Positions 48,665 to 60,392 are shown, counted from the first letter of the stretch. The stretch is 64,000 bases of DNA from Cyrtodaria siliqua (GCA_037043455.1 JAWPHD010000006.1:1054001-1118000); one strand, 5' to 3'. Notes: a model not told the origin generated them from the sequence alone. Made by a program: numbers and translations.

Positions 48665-49885
48665 ACTTATCAAAGCACGCTGAACAAGGGCTAACAATGT
48701 CATCTCCCTTCGGTTCGTTCTATACGACATCGCCATATATGTTTCCATTTGCAAACACTTGTAGACAACTCTGGATCACTGAATCGCGACAGTACAATCC
48801 CTTCTTGTACAGGACGATAACTGCTGTGTTTATATCAGCGACATAAATAGCTGTGCCGTCATCACTGACAACGACGTATCTGGTTTCGGAGGAAAATATA
48901 CCTGCTCCAGATTTGTCCTTCCGTATTATTCTCAGGAGTGCCCCGGATGTATCATATACATATACTGAATTATTTCCGTTCGCGGTCGTTACAAACATCT
49001 CGACGTCGCTGAAAGCTAGACCGAAACAATAATGATTCGTTTTTATTGATTGAGTTGGCACCATCTTTTTTTCCCAAGGAGACGATCTGTATCGTGTTGT
49101 TGTTCAATGCCACAGCGGCATCTTGAGGACTTATCTCACATAATGCTATAGGACCGCCAGGTAGATCACACTCGTCTATCTCTTGATATGAGGGATCGGT
49201 GAATCGTTTAATTTTCTTCTTGTTGTTGATTGTCAGTAGAACTTCGTCATTAGTAAAAAATGCAAGAACCATGTTATGATCTTGTCGAGCTTTTACATTA
49301 TACAATGAACTTTGCTGTTGAAATATAAGTGGTTTGGAACTTGAATTTTCCAAAGTGTCTCCAAGTGACTTTATTCCATTCAGAAACCTTTCGATATTCT
49401 TATCCATTTCAAACGTAATGCTATTGTTTCCGGCACAGGGAGCTATTTGTCTGCTCACTGCATCTGCCTCTGACATGTTCTGCTGACATTTGTTCATGCA
49501 TACAAACTGCTGCAATCCATTTTCATCCGCTAATTCAGTTGTTGTTGACAGGCTTCCATGTTTTTAACAACGACGTTCATGGCCGCTATATCAGCCTTAA
49601 TTACAGCGTGAGTATCTGCATACTTTGCTTCAATTTCCTCTTTCGTAGTTTTCTCTAATTCATCTAAGGTTTTGTTTATCTGCTCTCTAAATTAGATGAT
49701 TGTAGCTAGTGCGACTATCTTGTCCTTTTCTAGTTCAGCAATGCTGCGGTGTCGTGCTTCTATCAATTCGCTTATACGACTATTAGCTTCCTTCATATCC
49801 TTCTTTACTTTGTGTATCTCTTCTTCCTTCAGAATATTATCTATTTCTGTCGGTATGTAGACGACGTCTATGCATGACCTGTATT
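48665..49885 (-). pseudogene. TRIM-like coiled-coil plus beta-propeller exon, copy 2
   Basis: Paralogue of 33,645-35,205, with the same acceptor-like start (CAG then GTCATGCATAGACG on the minus strand). Lesions: an in-frame stop at 49,692-49,694 in the coiled coil (CAA to TAA), a frameshift near 49,535, an extra T in a T-run near 49,066 that shifts the frame at the start of the propeller, and an internal deletion near 48,765. That deletion joins one blade to the degenerate blade lying after the stop in copy 1. The longest intact part (48,970-49,515) reads CMNKCQQNMSEADAVSRQ through SLGKK and then loses frame. At 34,507, where copy 1 has lost a base, this copy is in frame. Clearly a pseudogene. 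Confidence 0.85.
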
Positions 49886-50499
49886 CATTAAAAAAGAAAA
49901 GACATTCATTGGTCGTCAGTAATAATACTATTCCAGAGTCACCACCATGTATTTGAATTGTTTGATTTGCAATGACAGTTATTAGTAAAAATACTTATAG
50001 TTAAACTGTAATCTGTAAAATAATATGGATACCGAGAATTAAATTATCCGCAACACCATCACTCACTTTCAAACGCTTGGGTAGCAGATGCACTTAAGAT
50101 TAATTGCATTTGTCGCATATGACTGTATATATTAAACAGATGCAAACAGAATGTTGAAACATTTATTTTGCCAACGGAAATGCATAACTTACCACATACA
50201 TGGAAGCTATCCAATTTTTAAACCAATATCTATCATAATTCATAAGAAAAGAGTTTCATGCATACCCTTTATCAATGTATCTCTTAATTGCCAAGTTATA
50301 ATAACCGAAAACATATATCTAAAGAGCGACTCAACCAAAACAGTTGCTGTAAAATAATAACCCGTTGCATTACCTTGCTTGGGTATTTCAAAATCTATAC
50401 GATATTGCATAATACTTTAAGTAGATATGAACACTATACATAGCCGTTATATAACTTATATAACAACATAACAATCCTAACAATCTCGTATTGGCCGAG

Positions 50500-50835
50500 A
50501 TAAGTTCATGCTGGTAGAGTAAAATACTTTTTGGAAAATATAATACATATTTGATCAAGTGTGTACATGTCGGCCAAGTTAAGCTTAAAGTGTCGAGTGT
50601 GCTCATATTGGCTCACTTCAGCATTTAACGGCTAGGTATGTTCCTATTGGCCCAGTTAAACTCATACTGGATATGTGTGTGTTCATATACTAGGCCGATA
50701 TTGCCATAGTTAAGCTCAAATTGTCCAGCTCTGTATTTATATACTAGACCTAATTAGGCTCATATTGCCCTAATTAAGTTCAAAGTGGCCGAGTTAATCT
50801 CATTTTGCCATAGTAAGGTTCCAGTAGGCAATTGA
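50500..50835 (+). repeat. Degenerate short tandem repeats
   Basis: Variants of a word like GTTAAGCTCATATTGGCC recur about ten times at 30-50 bp spacing. The spacing is irregular and the copies are degenerate. Confidence 0.7.
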
Positions 50836-51084
50836 TAAGAAGATCAAAATTGTCTAATAATATTCAACCATAAACCATCAATGAGAACTTGTGTAAACCA
50901 CAGCGGCCTTTCTTAAAACTGACCGTTGCAAGGATTGTTTGTGATGTTTGTGATAAAATATACCTTGCTTGTTATTTATTCATGTAATTGCTTTTAGTTT
51001 ATCTGCGTATTTTTAATTGACTGCGGTCCTTGAATGATACATTTCCGGTTCGACTTTTATATCCACTTGCATAAGCCGAGTTAA

Positions 51085-51632
51085 AGAGGCTCTACACCTA
51101 TATCTTTTTGTCCACCAATTGATATAAACTTTACTTAATTGTAAAGAGGACTATGAAAAAGATAAACGGCAATAATTTTACCCCATGTAATATGCGTTTT
51201 GCTGGGGGAAAACAGGATAGAAAAGATCGGGATTTTGAAATTGTATTCGTAATTGTTTTAGACAAGCCGATTACGGAGATTTTCCGATCTTATTCGTTTA
51301 CAATCGGAACTGCCTCGTCGTATTGGCGATGAGTTCCGATCGATTCGTTTACTATCGGAACTGCCGGAGTAGTTTGTTTTCGTTCAACTGAATGGCATTG
51401 CGCATGTCCGATAAAATCGTAAAAACTCGTAGTTCTCCGGCAGGAATAAACAGCTGGGCAGCATTTTATTCAAGATATTGTTTTGATCATAATTAATAAT
51501 TTACAGAGCTGGAATACGAACCTTGTTGCTTCTTAGAATACTCATAAAATAGCTTTGCATACATATAAATGCAGTAATATTGAGTATTTAATATTTTACA
51601 TTAAAAATCGCGTAGATATAGGTAGTGCCTCT
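51085..51632. mobile_element. 548-bp TIR element flanked by TTAA
   Basis: TTAA lies at both edges (51,081-51,084 and 51,633-51,636). The ends are AGAGGCTCTACACCTATATC and the inverse of AGAGGCACTACCTATATCTA. The paralogous place near 40,497 reads through without the insert (GCTGAATACG). TTAA target choice is typical of piggyBac-type transposition. Non-coding; a TTCCGATCGATTCGTTTAC-type stretch is repeated inside. Confidence 0.82.
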
Positions 51633-51941
51633 TTAAATACATTTCGACCAAGTTGAGTTCGTATTGGATTATGGTGCAGACCTAATTATCAAAGGCGTAG
51701 AAACAGAGTAGCCATGTGAGGGGCCAGGCCACAAATAATCTGACAGGGTGACCATATATTATATTTTGTTTCCGCTCCTCAATAGTTTGCAAATTTTATG
51801 CATGAACGGTAATGAAAAGTGATTGCTACCGTTCATGCAAATAGCCCCAGGCTGAACTCAATATTTGAAACGTATAGTACGAAAGTTTGAGACATTCCAA
51901 AGTGAACATGGAAACATCAATGTGCCTTTGTAAGTTATTAG

Positions 51942-52257
51942 AGGGGCTGGTGTGGCGCAGTCGGTAGCGTGGCGGATTTGTAACCGGAGGCCCCGGGTTC
52001 AATCCTCCGTGGTGCCACTGAGTTCCGTCGGTGTGTTCTTGGCAAGACACTTTTCCTTAGCCTCGTCCGTCGGATGGGGACGTAAACCGGGCGGTCCCGT
52101 CTATCGGTCTATGCTCCGAGCACGTTAAAGAACCATAGGAATCTATTCGATAATAAAGAGTAGGGCAGGTTCCCGGATTCCTATGTATCCTTCCCCTCTC
52201 TCTGGGGCGGCTCTCTCTGTGTTGATGAGCCGTTAAACAACATTCAATTCAATTCAG
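51942..52257 (+). mobile_element. tRNA-Thr-like SINE, full length
   Basis: A perfect 14-bp target duplication TTGTAAGTTATTAG flanks it (51,928-51,941 and 52,258-52,271). The head has A-box TGGCGCAGTCGG, anticodon-loop TTTGTAA (TGT, threonine) and B-box GGGTTCAATCC. The body has TTGGCAAGACACTTTTCCTT, CTCCGAGCACGTTAAAGAAC and CTCTCTGGGGCGGCTC; the tail is AACATTCAATTCAATTC. This is the intact reference for the fossils at 9,098, 23,300 and 59,748. It interrupts a degenerate tandem array. Confidence 0.94.
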
Positions 52258-52271
52258 TTGTAAGTTATTAG

Positions 52272-53200
52272 CCACAATCACGTGTAAACGGCAATGGTGT
52301 CCAATGGCAATTTCCATGTTAAGCCATTATTTAAGGGAACTAATTAAAGAATTTGAATCAAAGATGAATTTATTGGATCGGTGAAAATGTGTACAAACAT
52401 CCACTGTTGTACATCTTATCATTTGAATGTTATTGGCAAGCTTAAGTTCCAGGTTAAACCTTTTACAAAGGGACATTATTCAAAACGTATTAATCAGAGA
52501 GTTATGGGCTTTTAAAAGATGTATTGATTGGATGTTGCTGAATACTTGTACAAAATGTCATTGTTGTAGACTTATTAATTTAAAAGTTATTGGCAAGGTT
52601 AAGTTTCAGTTAAAACCTTCTTTTGAAAATGGAACATTTTCGAGAAAAAAATAATCAGAGAGTTATCAACCTTTATGAGATGTATTCATTGGATCATGCA
52701 GAAGATGTGTACAAAGTGTCATTGTTGTACACCTAATACTTTGAAAGTAATTAGCCACAATCACTTGTGAAAAGCCAGGTTATATGTTTCAGGATAAACC
52801 TTTGTTCAAAGGAAAATAATTTAAACAAATATGAATCAGAGTTATGAGCTTTATCAGGTGTATTCTTTGGATCATGCTGAAGATGTGTACAGAGTTTCAT
52901 TGATGTAGATCTTATACTTTGAAAGTTATTGGTAAGGTTAAGTTTTAGCTTATACGTTGTTCAAAAAGAAATAATTAAAAATATATTGATCAGAAAGTTA
53001 TGGCCCTTTATAAAATGTATTCCTTGGATCATTCTAAAATGAGTGCAAAGTGTTATTGTTCAAGTGTCATTGTTGTACACCTAATACTTTGGAAGGTATT
53101 AGCACAACCACTTGTAAAAGGCAAAATTAAGTTCCATGTTTAATCTTTTATCAAAGTGGATTTATTTTTAAGTATAAACATCAGCGAGTTATGGGCCTTT
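52272..53200 (+). repeat. Degenerate tandem repeat, about 170-190 bp, five units
   Basis: Each unit has GTGTCATTGTTGTACACCTAATACTTTG-type, AGTTATTGGCAAGGTTAAGT-type, AGAGAGTTATGGGCC-type and ATTGGATCATGCTGAAGATG-type words in order. Units are diverged, so the array is old. The SINE above inserted into its first unit. Confidence 0.8.
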
Positions 53201-53266
53201 ATTATTATTAACTTCAGGTCCTACTCGATTTTAATATAATACAATAACATACATTTGACATACCGA

Positions 53267-53353
53267 TACCGCGGTGGTCGAGAGGTTAGCATAGCTGCCA
53301 TAAGTGCACATTTGGATTTCAATGCACGATATCAAGGGTTCGATTCCCGATGC
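53267..53353 (+). other. Class II tRNA-like unit, left arm
   Basis: Perfect-looking internal Pol III promoter boxes: A-box TGGTCGAGAGGTT, then a long insert, and B-box GGGTTCGATTCCC. A T7 run at 53,377-53,383 could terminate transcription. A Leu/Ser-type arrangement, but no convincing acceptor stem, so not called as a tRNA gene. Confidence 0.7.
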
Positions 53354-53932
53354 AAGCGAAAAAAATATTTCTTGCCTTTTTTTAAATAAATAAATAAAAT
53401 TAAAGTAGGTCGGTAGAGATTTGTATTCTACTGGACTTCCTTTTCATTTTTGGATTTTCTTTATTTTCATTGACTTTTTAAAACACTATTTTGAAGTAAA
53501 CAATAGCAATAAAAGTATGTTTTGATCTAAGAAATCGTACGTAGGCTTATCTATAATTTTTTAAATACTTCAAGAGTTTGCTATTGATCAAATGCGATTG
53601 AATAAATCAATCAACCATTTCAAGAATCATATCACTCGTATTCTCTACATACTAAAGTTACGTTTACGACATAATGACTATAAGTAAAAAGAGACATTTA
53701 TTTGTTGGTACTTTCATAAATTTTGCTTTAAACATAATTTATTTCTAATTATTTATACAACATGACATATAAACTATACACAATAGAACAAAACCAAAAC
53801 TATTACGCCTAAAGAAAATTACTTATGATGAGTTGCTCATGCCTTTTCAGTGTGCAATACTACTGTTTATAAAAATTCATTATTAAATGTATAGTTATAT
53901 AGTAATATTATTTAATTTCGGTGTAACAGGGA

Positions 53933-54062
53933 TTTTTCGCTTACCATGACCCAGAAAGTCTCGGGTGTGTATGACTGGCTGGGTGGAGGCGTGGTAGGAG
54001 CGCGGGGCGGGGTGTGTATTGGGGGACTCGGCCGATTCGAACCCTATTCTCCCAGTACCACC
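53933..54062 (-). other. GC-rich block with a tRNA-like B-box
   Basis: On the minus strand it has GGTGGTACTGGGAGAATAGG and GGGTTCGAATC, a B-box match, within unusually GC-rich sequence for the region (GGAGCGCGGGGCGGGGTG on plus). It may be a SINE head remnant. No A-box at the right spacing could be confirmed. Confidence 0.35.
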
Positions 54063-54577
54063 TGAACTGAAAAACATTTATTTCCCAAATATTTCTAAGT
54101 TTAAATTTTATTAAATAATGATTGATAATATAATTCTGACTTATTAATACGTTCGAGATAGCCTATGTGACATGTAAACGATCTATTGTCGAGATATAGA
54201 TACTATATAAATCAATTGCAAAAATACAAGTGTGTTCATACATGTACATACTTCACATTCGCACGCGATGGTAAATTTATGATGATCTAATTAGAGTAAA
54301 AGTAGAGAAAAAGGAGAATGCAGCAAATAATTATAGTAGTGCACAATATAATACACTGGTATGGTATCACTGCAATATAAAGTCCAGACAGTATTGTGCC
54401 TATACCATTAGGGTATCCTTTTGGTTTAATTGGAGGAGGGACTATAAACCTTAATTTAAAGTAAGTTATTTAATGAAAAAAATCGCGAGCCACGCCAGGC
54501 CCCATAAAGAGAACGAAAATCTGAATAATTTGAGAAAGGTGGAAGCATTTACAAGAGTAATGTTCGACATGGTGAGC

Positions 54578-54640
54578 TCCACACACACACACACACATAT
54601 ACACGCACGCACGCACGCACACACACACACACACACATCT
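54578..54640. repeat. (CA)n/(CG-CA)n microsatellite
   Basis: CA runs interrupted by TATACACGCACGCACGCACG. The 103-residue frame across it includes the repeat and is not a gene. Confidence 0.97.
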
Positions 54641-54865
54641 CCCCGACAAAAAACTGTTTATTGCAATAAAAAAGTTTTATTCATGATATATTTGTTTATT
54701 TATATGAAAGTGCTACTTAACATATATTCTTTGAATACGAACAAAACCACTAAAAGCGATTTTCCTATTATTGAAAATAACTGATTTAAAACAAATCCCT
54801 ACCGACCTACTTCAATTTTATTGATTTATTTATTTATTTAAAAAAGGCGCGAAATGTATTTTCGC

Positions 54866-54950
54866 TTGCATCGTGAATCGAACCCTTGATATCGTGCATT
54901 GAAATCAAAATGTGAAGCTATGCTAACCTCTCGGCCACCGCGGTATCGGT
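54866..54950 (-). other. Class II tRNA-like unit, right arm
   Basis: Inverted counterpart of 53,267-53,353: A-box TGGCCGAGAGGTT and B-box GGGTTCGATTC on the minus strand, followed by a T6 run near 54,840. The two units point towards each other across the spacer. Confidence 0.7.
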
Positions 54951-55059
54951 ATGTCAAATTTATGTTATTGTATTATATTAGAATCGAGCACGACCAGAAG
55001 TTAATCTTATTTATTTTCAACATCAAAACTAGTGTTTTAAGATTACAGATATCGCTTTA

Positions 55060-57510
55060 AATAATAATTTCTTCTGTTTATTACTGAGGCCCTCCCAGGG
55101 GGGTCCTTGTTCCCCAGATCCCTAAAAGTAATTACCCTGTTCCCCAGATCCAGAGAAGTATTTGCCGAAGTTTCCTAAAACACACATGATATCTTCAGGG
55201 GAAATGCGCTTTTTACAGCTTCAACTGCCATGAACTGAAGAGAGGTTTGTTATTATTGGAAGGGGCAGTGTTTTTAAATTATTAAACAATACAGTTGCTT
55301 TTGTGACCATGTTTGGAGGAGGCATGTTTGAAGTCCAAGCAGCCCTAACAGTTGTCAGAGTAAATACATTCTATTTTCAATATTTCTCAAATAAAAATCA
55401 ATTGTGTAACAAGAGTAACGTTCCTGTAAAGTTTCATGAAAATCTTCCAAGTAGTTTCAGAGGAGTAGTTGCCACAAGTTTTTCCTATGCAAATATGTGT
55501 AAACAAAGATGGCTATGGTGGCTATCTTGATCTTAACTTAGGACCAACTAAAGAACAACATCCCTTTAAAGCGTCATGAAAGTCTGTCAAGTAGTTTCAG
55601 AGGAGTACTCGCCACACGTGTTTTCTTACATAACTCTTACATAACTCGAGTAAAACAAAGATGTCCGCTGGCTGCCATTTTTGAAATCGAATAAAAAACG
55701 AATTTTGTTTAGTACCAACTACATGTCATGCCAGTCAATTTGGTAAAGGTTCGAAATCAATAACCCTTAAGGTCTTTGAGAAGAAGACACCACAAAAGAG
55801 TATTTTTAAAATCTATTTCAGCTGTTTCGGCCATCTTGAAATTTTGGCCAGCCTGTTTTTTACTTAGGACCAGCTAGAAATCAAAAACAACATTCCTATA
55901 TCGTTTCAAAAGCGAGGTTTTACGCAAGCGTAAAATAGCTGCCGAGAGACAAGAAGTTAACATAATAATATATCAAGTCACGGGTGTTAAAACAATATTG
56001 AAAAAAAAAATTGTCACGGAGACGTAAACACGCCACGACCGTTTTTTCTTACATTTTTCCCGATTTTTACCATCAGTTCTTCCTACAAAGCATTTTAAAT
56101 CAATGTGGGCGACCTCGCTTCTTTCTGTTAAAAAACCGTGACATATGCCTTACATATTGATTACAATTACCTTGTAATACGACGTGCTAGAAGTACACAT
56201 CACCACAGAAATACAATTGTTCACGTGTGCGTTAGAGTGTACATTACAACACATATAAACTGTTCACTGTTACCATGTGTAATTATAAAAGCATGCGTAT
56301 TGCCACTTACATGAGTCACAGTCTGTTAACCATAGATAGATATAAAAGCAATATAAGGGTCAGCTGCCTTCGGCAGTTAAATAAAAAGGTAGTTTCAGAG
56401 GAGTAGTGTAGTCGCCGCAAGATATTTCTATGTACTGTAACTATGACGTCGAATAAAAATAATGTTCGTCAACGAAAAACATTATGTCATGCTGATCATT
56501 TTAGTAAAGGTCCCATATCAGTATCACTTACAGTTTCGGATGAGTAAGAGCTAAAATAATATATTTTTTAAATCTATTTTTTTTTAGCTTTGGCGGCCAT
56601 CTTGGATTTTACTTCAACCTGATTTTTTGCTAGGATCAACTAGACCTTATAGGCAACATTTCTGTAAAGTTTCATGAAAATCCTCCAAGTAGTTTCAGAG
56701 TAGTTTTGCCACAAGTTTTTCCTATGCAATCATGTGTGAACAAAGAAGGCTATGGTGGCTATGAAGTTCAGGCCCTTAGGACCAACTAAAGAAGACATTC
56801 CTGTAAAGTGTCATGAAAATCCATCAAGTATTTTCAGAGGTGTACTCGCCATAAGTTTTTTCTATGTACTGTAACTATAACGTCGAATCAAAATAATGTT
56901 CGTCAAGGACCAACGTTATATGTCATGCTGATCATTTTAGTAAAGGTCCCATATCAGCATCACTAATAGTTTCGGAGGAGTAAGGGCTCCAAACTTCTTT
57001 TTTTAAATCTATTTTTTAGCTTTGATGGCCATCTTGTATTTCACAACAACCTTTTATTTTGCTAGGATCAACTAGACCTTGTGGGCAACATTACTGTAAA
57101 GTTTTATGAAAATTCTTGCAATAGTTTTAAAGGTGTAGTCGCCAAAATAGTAGTTTACGGACGGACGGAAGGAGCCAAAATTGGACACACATGTTCATCG
57201 CTGCGCAAACGCTTGCAATTGAACAAAAAAGTTGATCTTCACTAAACCTTGCTACAATGTGATACTTAAAGCCATCCAAAGCAGTCAGCAGTGATCAGCA
57301 GTCTAAATGTTATGTTTTAGAAGTAAATTACAGCAATTATACGTAACAAATAGGTACTTGTTTATTTTTTTCTTGCACTGCTCCCTAGATGCCTTAAAGT
57401 AGGCCTTTGATCCCTGGATTCCTTAAAGTAATTGCCAATGTTCCCCAGATCCCTGAAAATAAATGGAAATGTTCACCAGATCCCTAAAACTCTTGTGAGG
57501 GTCTCATTAC
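55060..57510 (+). repeat. Interspersed repeat block with recurring words
   Basis: TTCATGAAAATC, CAAGTAGTTTCAGAGGAGTA and GCCACAAGTTTTTCCTATG-type words recur at about 55,430, 55,570, 56,390, 56,660, 56,810 and 57,100. A GTTCCCCAGATCCCTAAAA word occurs at both edges (55,110 and 57,440-57,490). Alternating copies of GGCCATCTTGGATTT also recur. Probably an old, internally repeated mobile element. No protein-coding region is supported. Confidence 0.65.
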
Positions 57511-57734
57511 TTGTAGTATATCTTTTAAAACACTATTTTGAAGAAAACAATAGCAATAAAATTAAAGTTTTGATCTAAGAAAACGCTACCAAAGGGGAGG
57601 GGAAGTTATTATTAGAATTTGTTTTCAACACCAAAACACTTGTTTTTGAGTTGATTTCGTCTTATTACGTATTCTATACAGTGCACAATATGAAGTATTT
57701 ACAATGACACAATTAAGTAAATGTATTCTAAAAA

Positions 57735-58090
57735 CAAGAGGCCCAAGAGGGCCTGTGGACGCTCTACTGGCTAAAACAGCTCTTATAGATTTAGACAGAT
57801 ATAGCTAGATACATATAGCTCTCTTCTCCTATATATTTAACAAAGGAAAATACAATATAGCATTTTTCAACAAATCAAGGGCCATAACTCTGTTATTACT
57901 AACAAGATCTAGCTGGTTTTCAAAATTGTCCAAGATTTCATTGATATACCGCGCTTTGCACAACTAGACATCATACTGAGGCTTCCTGCCAAATTTCGTA
58001 GAAATCCAACAAGCCGTTTAAGAGGAGTAGCGCCGACAATAAATTGAAATAAAAATGTCAAAGGGCCATAACTCCGTCAAAAATCAGCAA
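57735..58090 (+). repeat. Interspersed repeat starting ACAAGAGGCCCAAGAGGGCC
   Basis: This opening and the internal AAGGGCCATAACTCTGTTA and GCTTCCTGCCAAATTTCGTA are words I associate with abundant molluscan interspersed repeats. AGGGCCATAACTCYGT occurs twice here. No coding capacity. The family name is not known to me. Confidence 0.55.
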
Positions 58091-58559
58091 ATTGGAACAA
58101 ACATTTCACGTGCTTGGACCGCATAACTCAAACATAAATAATTGGTGTTGGAGGCAACGTAGTTCCCATTTTGAAAGCACGTGCAGATGCGCGGATTTTA
58201 TAGTACTCTTTTTAGAAACACTAGTTTAAAGCTTATACTAGATGGCAAAGAAAACAAATCATATCAGAAGTCAGTTATTATGTCGGAGATTTATAAAACA
58301 ATAGTGTTGACAGGTTTTATTGAGATATCATAGTCGGAAATCGCGGTACAAATGCGAAGATCGAAAAAAACTAGTTTTTGTTTTCTTCGAAATTGCCAAT
58401 GTTTCAAAACGGGTACAAAAATTGTATATTCTTAAATATTCTTAAATATTGTTGAAATTGACAGGATTCGAAGATCATTACCTGATCTACCTTTTTTGAA
58501 AATTTCTTATTTTTTCGTGAATATACATTTTGCTTGCCCGTTTTGAAAGTTGGTACCTG

Positions 58560-59032
58560 CATTTCACTCTTTCAGAGGCTATTCAAAATGGCGGCGACAC
58601 AGAAAAACACCCAGTCCAGGGCCAGTCAGTCGCACGCCACAAACCCACTTCTCCCTGGACAAATTAACATCATAATGTCACACAGTCAAAGAAACTAAAT
58701 ATTGTGAATTGAACTGAACGGTTATAAAAAGCTAAGGAATGTGCTAAAAATAGCTCACACACATTCAAAGGTCAAATAATACTGATCCGTGTATACACAG
58801 ATAGATCGTATACGGCCCGATAGACCGATGGATTATTTCAATTTATTTGCACAGGAGTAGAATTAAAACAGTGTTACAATCACGATCGTATACAATTCCA
58901 AGTTTTGCATGAGTGCGTAATTTACAAACTACAAACAGATACAGCAGACAATGTAGAGAATTAAAATTGAAAAGTGGAACACACCAGCAAATTCCTGAAA
59001 TGGGTCATGGCATTGTCTGCACTGTAGCCTAT
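58560..59032 (+). other. Possible promoter and first exon
   Basis: The CAAAATGGCGGCGACAC stretch at about 58,586 matches the YY1-type AANATGGCGGC motif often found at start sites. It opens a 36-codon frame (MAATQKNTQSRASQ..., stop at about 58,697). The region ends in a strong donor, CCTAT|GTAAGTAAA, at 59,033. A second frame of about 40 codons runs into that donor (ELKLKSGTHQQIPEMG). Which part is exon cannot be settled without transcripts. Confidence 0.35.
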
Positions 59033-59381
59033 GTAAGTAAATACACTTTTAATTTCTGTATGACAAGTGTTTAACGTTGAAACATGTAAAACGGTGGTGG
59101 TTCATATATATTAACTTAATTCTGATATTTTTTTAGAACACATGAGTAATGAATAATTGATAAAATTGTAAGCCTTGGAAATCTACTTTTTGTTCATGAA
59201 TGCCACCTGTGACTTACATTTTGGACAGTATCATCTTCTGGAAAGCACCACTTTCAATTCCAGTTGTGTTTTAAGTAAAATGTTATGGAATGCTGACATT
59301 GTTAGCATTGAGAAAGTTGAACAGAGTTATTAATATTAAAAACAAATGAAACAATATCATATATGACTTGTTTTTTTTTAG

Positions 59382-59494
59382 GTCTGCTAAGTTAGCTAGA
59401 GGCAGTGTGCAGTATTACCACAGCCAGATTCAAGTCTAGTTCCCAAGTCTCACAGTATAACTACATCAAGAGCCTTGTATAAGCCAGTATGTAG
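59382..59494 (+). other. Possible internal exon (113 bp)
   Basis: A run of ten T then AG gives a good acceptor, and GTATGTAG|GTAAGC a good donor. All three frames contain stops, so it would be untranslated or part of a non-coding transcript. Confidence 0.35.
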
Positions 59495-59747
59495 GTAAGC
59501 GCAGCTTCAAAAAATCTATGAATTTATCAATGTATGTTCTTTGCAAAATATGTGGCATTGTGCACCAGTCCTGCACTTAGTCTCAGACTTTCTATACTAA
59601 AAATAAAAATGGTGTTTTACAGCACATCGACACATAAATAGGTCATATTGTGCTTAGTACATATGTAAAATTAAACAAACAAAATAAAAAGGTCCCTGTA
59701 TTACATCTAAAATATTAAACTTAACCAAGACCCCGACTTAACATAAT

Positions 59748-60013
59748 GTGCTGGCATGGCCCAGCAATAGCATGGTGGTCGATAGCAATCTGGAGCTTCC
59801 GGTTCAAGTCCCACATGCACCACTGAGTTTCTGTGTTTTCGCGCAATACATCTTCGCTCAGCCTTGTTTGTTCCTCAGCCTCTTTTGTTTGATTTGGATT
59901 GAAACTGGGGAGTCTATCCTCCAAGCACGATAAACAACCATAGAAATTATTAATATATAAATTAGTAAGAGTAAGACAGGTTCTCGAATTCCTATGTGTC
60001 ATTTGGGGCGGCT
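59748..60013 (+). mobile_element. Degenerate tRNA-Thr-like SINE
   Basis: Follows the intact SINE at 51,942: a CTGGCATGGCCCAGCAATAGC head, B-box GGTTCAAGTCCC, CACCACTGAGTTTC, CCTCCAAGCACGATAAAC, GACAGGTTCTCGAATTCCTA and GGGGCGGCT. Clear divergence throughout. Target duplication not recognisable. Frames here are artefacts of the SINE. Confidence 0.85.
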
Positions 60014-60392
60014 ATAAATAAGGTATACCGGTAATAAATGTGTTGATTTAGCAGAAAACGATTATTTTTTATTTATCGTACATGTAAAAAAAAGTTCTAT
60101 AATCACTATTCATTTACATATTTAAATTCTACAACTTGTTACCTATTTAAGTTGAAACAAAATATCATGTATGTCATTTTTATTTTCACTGGAGTCCTGA
60201 GATGCTGGAAGTTAGCTGAAAATAGTTAGTGAAGTCCCAATATATATGGGAGGATTTTATTGAAACAAGTGTTCACATATAACTTTTTACAACATTAACA
60301 ACAGAATCAGAAATACTTAAACGAACAAGAATAGTATATAATAACAAGATGGTGTACAATTTTTTTATTTTTTTTTATGAATCATGAATCAG

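Larger units (their letters stand above)
53207..55005. mobile_element. 1.8-kb element with about 220-bp inverted arms, each with a tRNA-like unit
   Basis: 53,207-53,426 and 54,792-55,005 are inverted copies, beginning ATTAACTTC and its inverse and ending in GTAGGTCGGTAGAGATTTG and its inverse. Similarity covers about 60 bp outside the tRNA-like unit and about 70 bp inside it. Two independent SINE insertions therefore cannot explain the pair. The spacer (about 1.37 kb) has no convincing gene and contains a CA/CG microsatellite. A DNA transposon with long TIRs or an inverted duplication are the options; no target duplication is obvious. Confidence 0.8.

Noticed and set aside
51826..52050. 74-residue minus-strand frame
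   Set aside because: It crosses the head of the SINE at 51,942.
54473..54784. 103-residue frame with HTHTHT runs
   Set aside because: It is translated CA microsatellite and flank.
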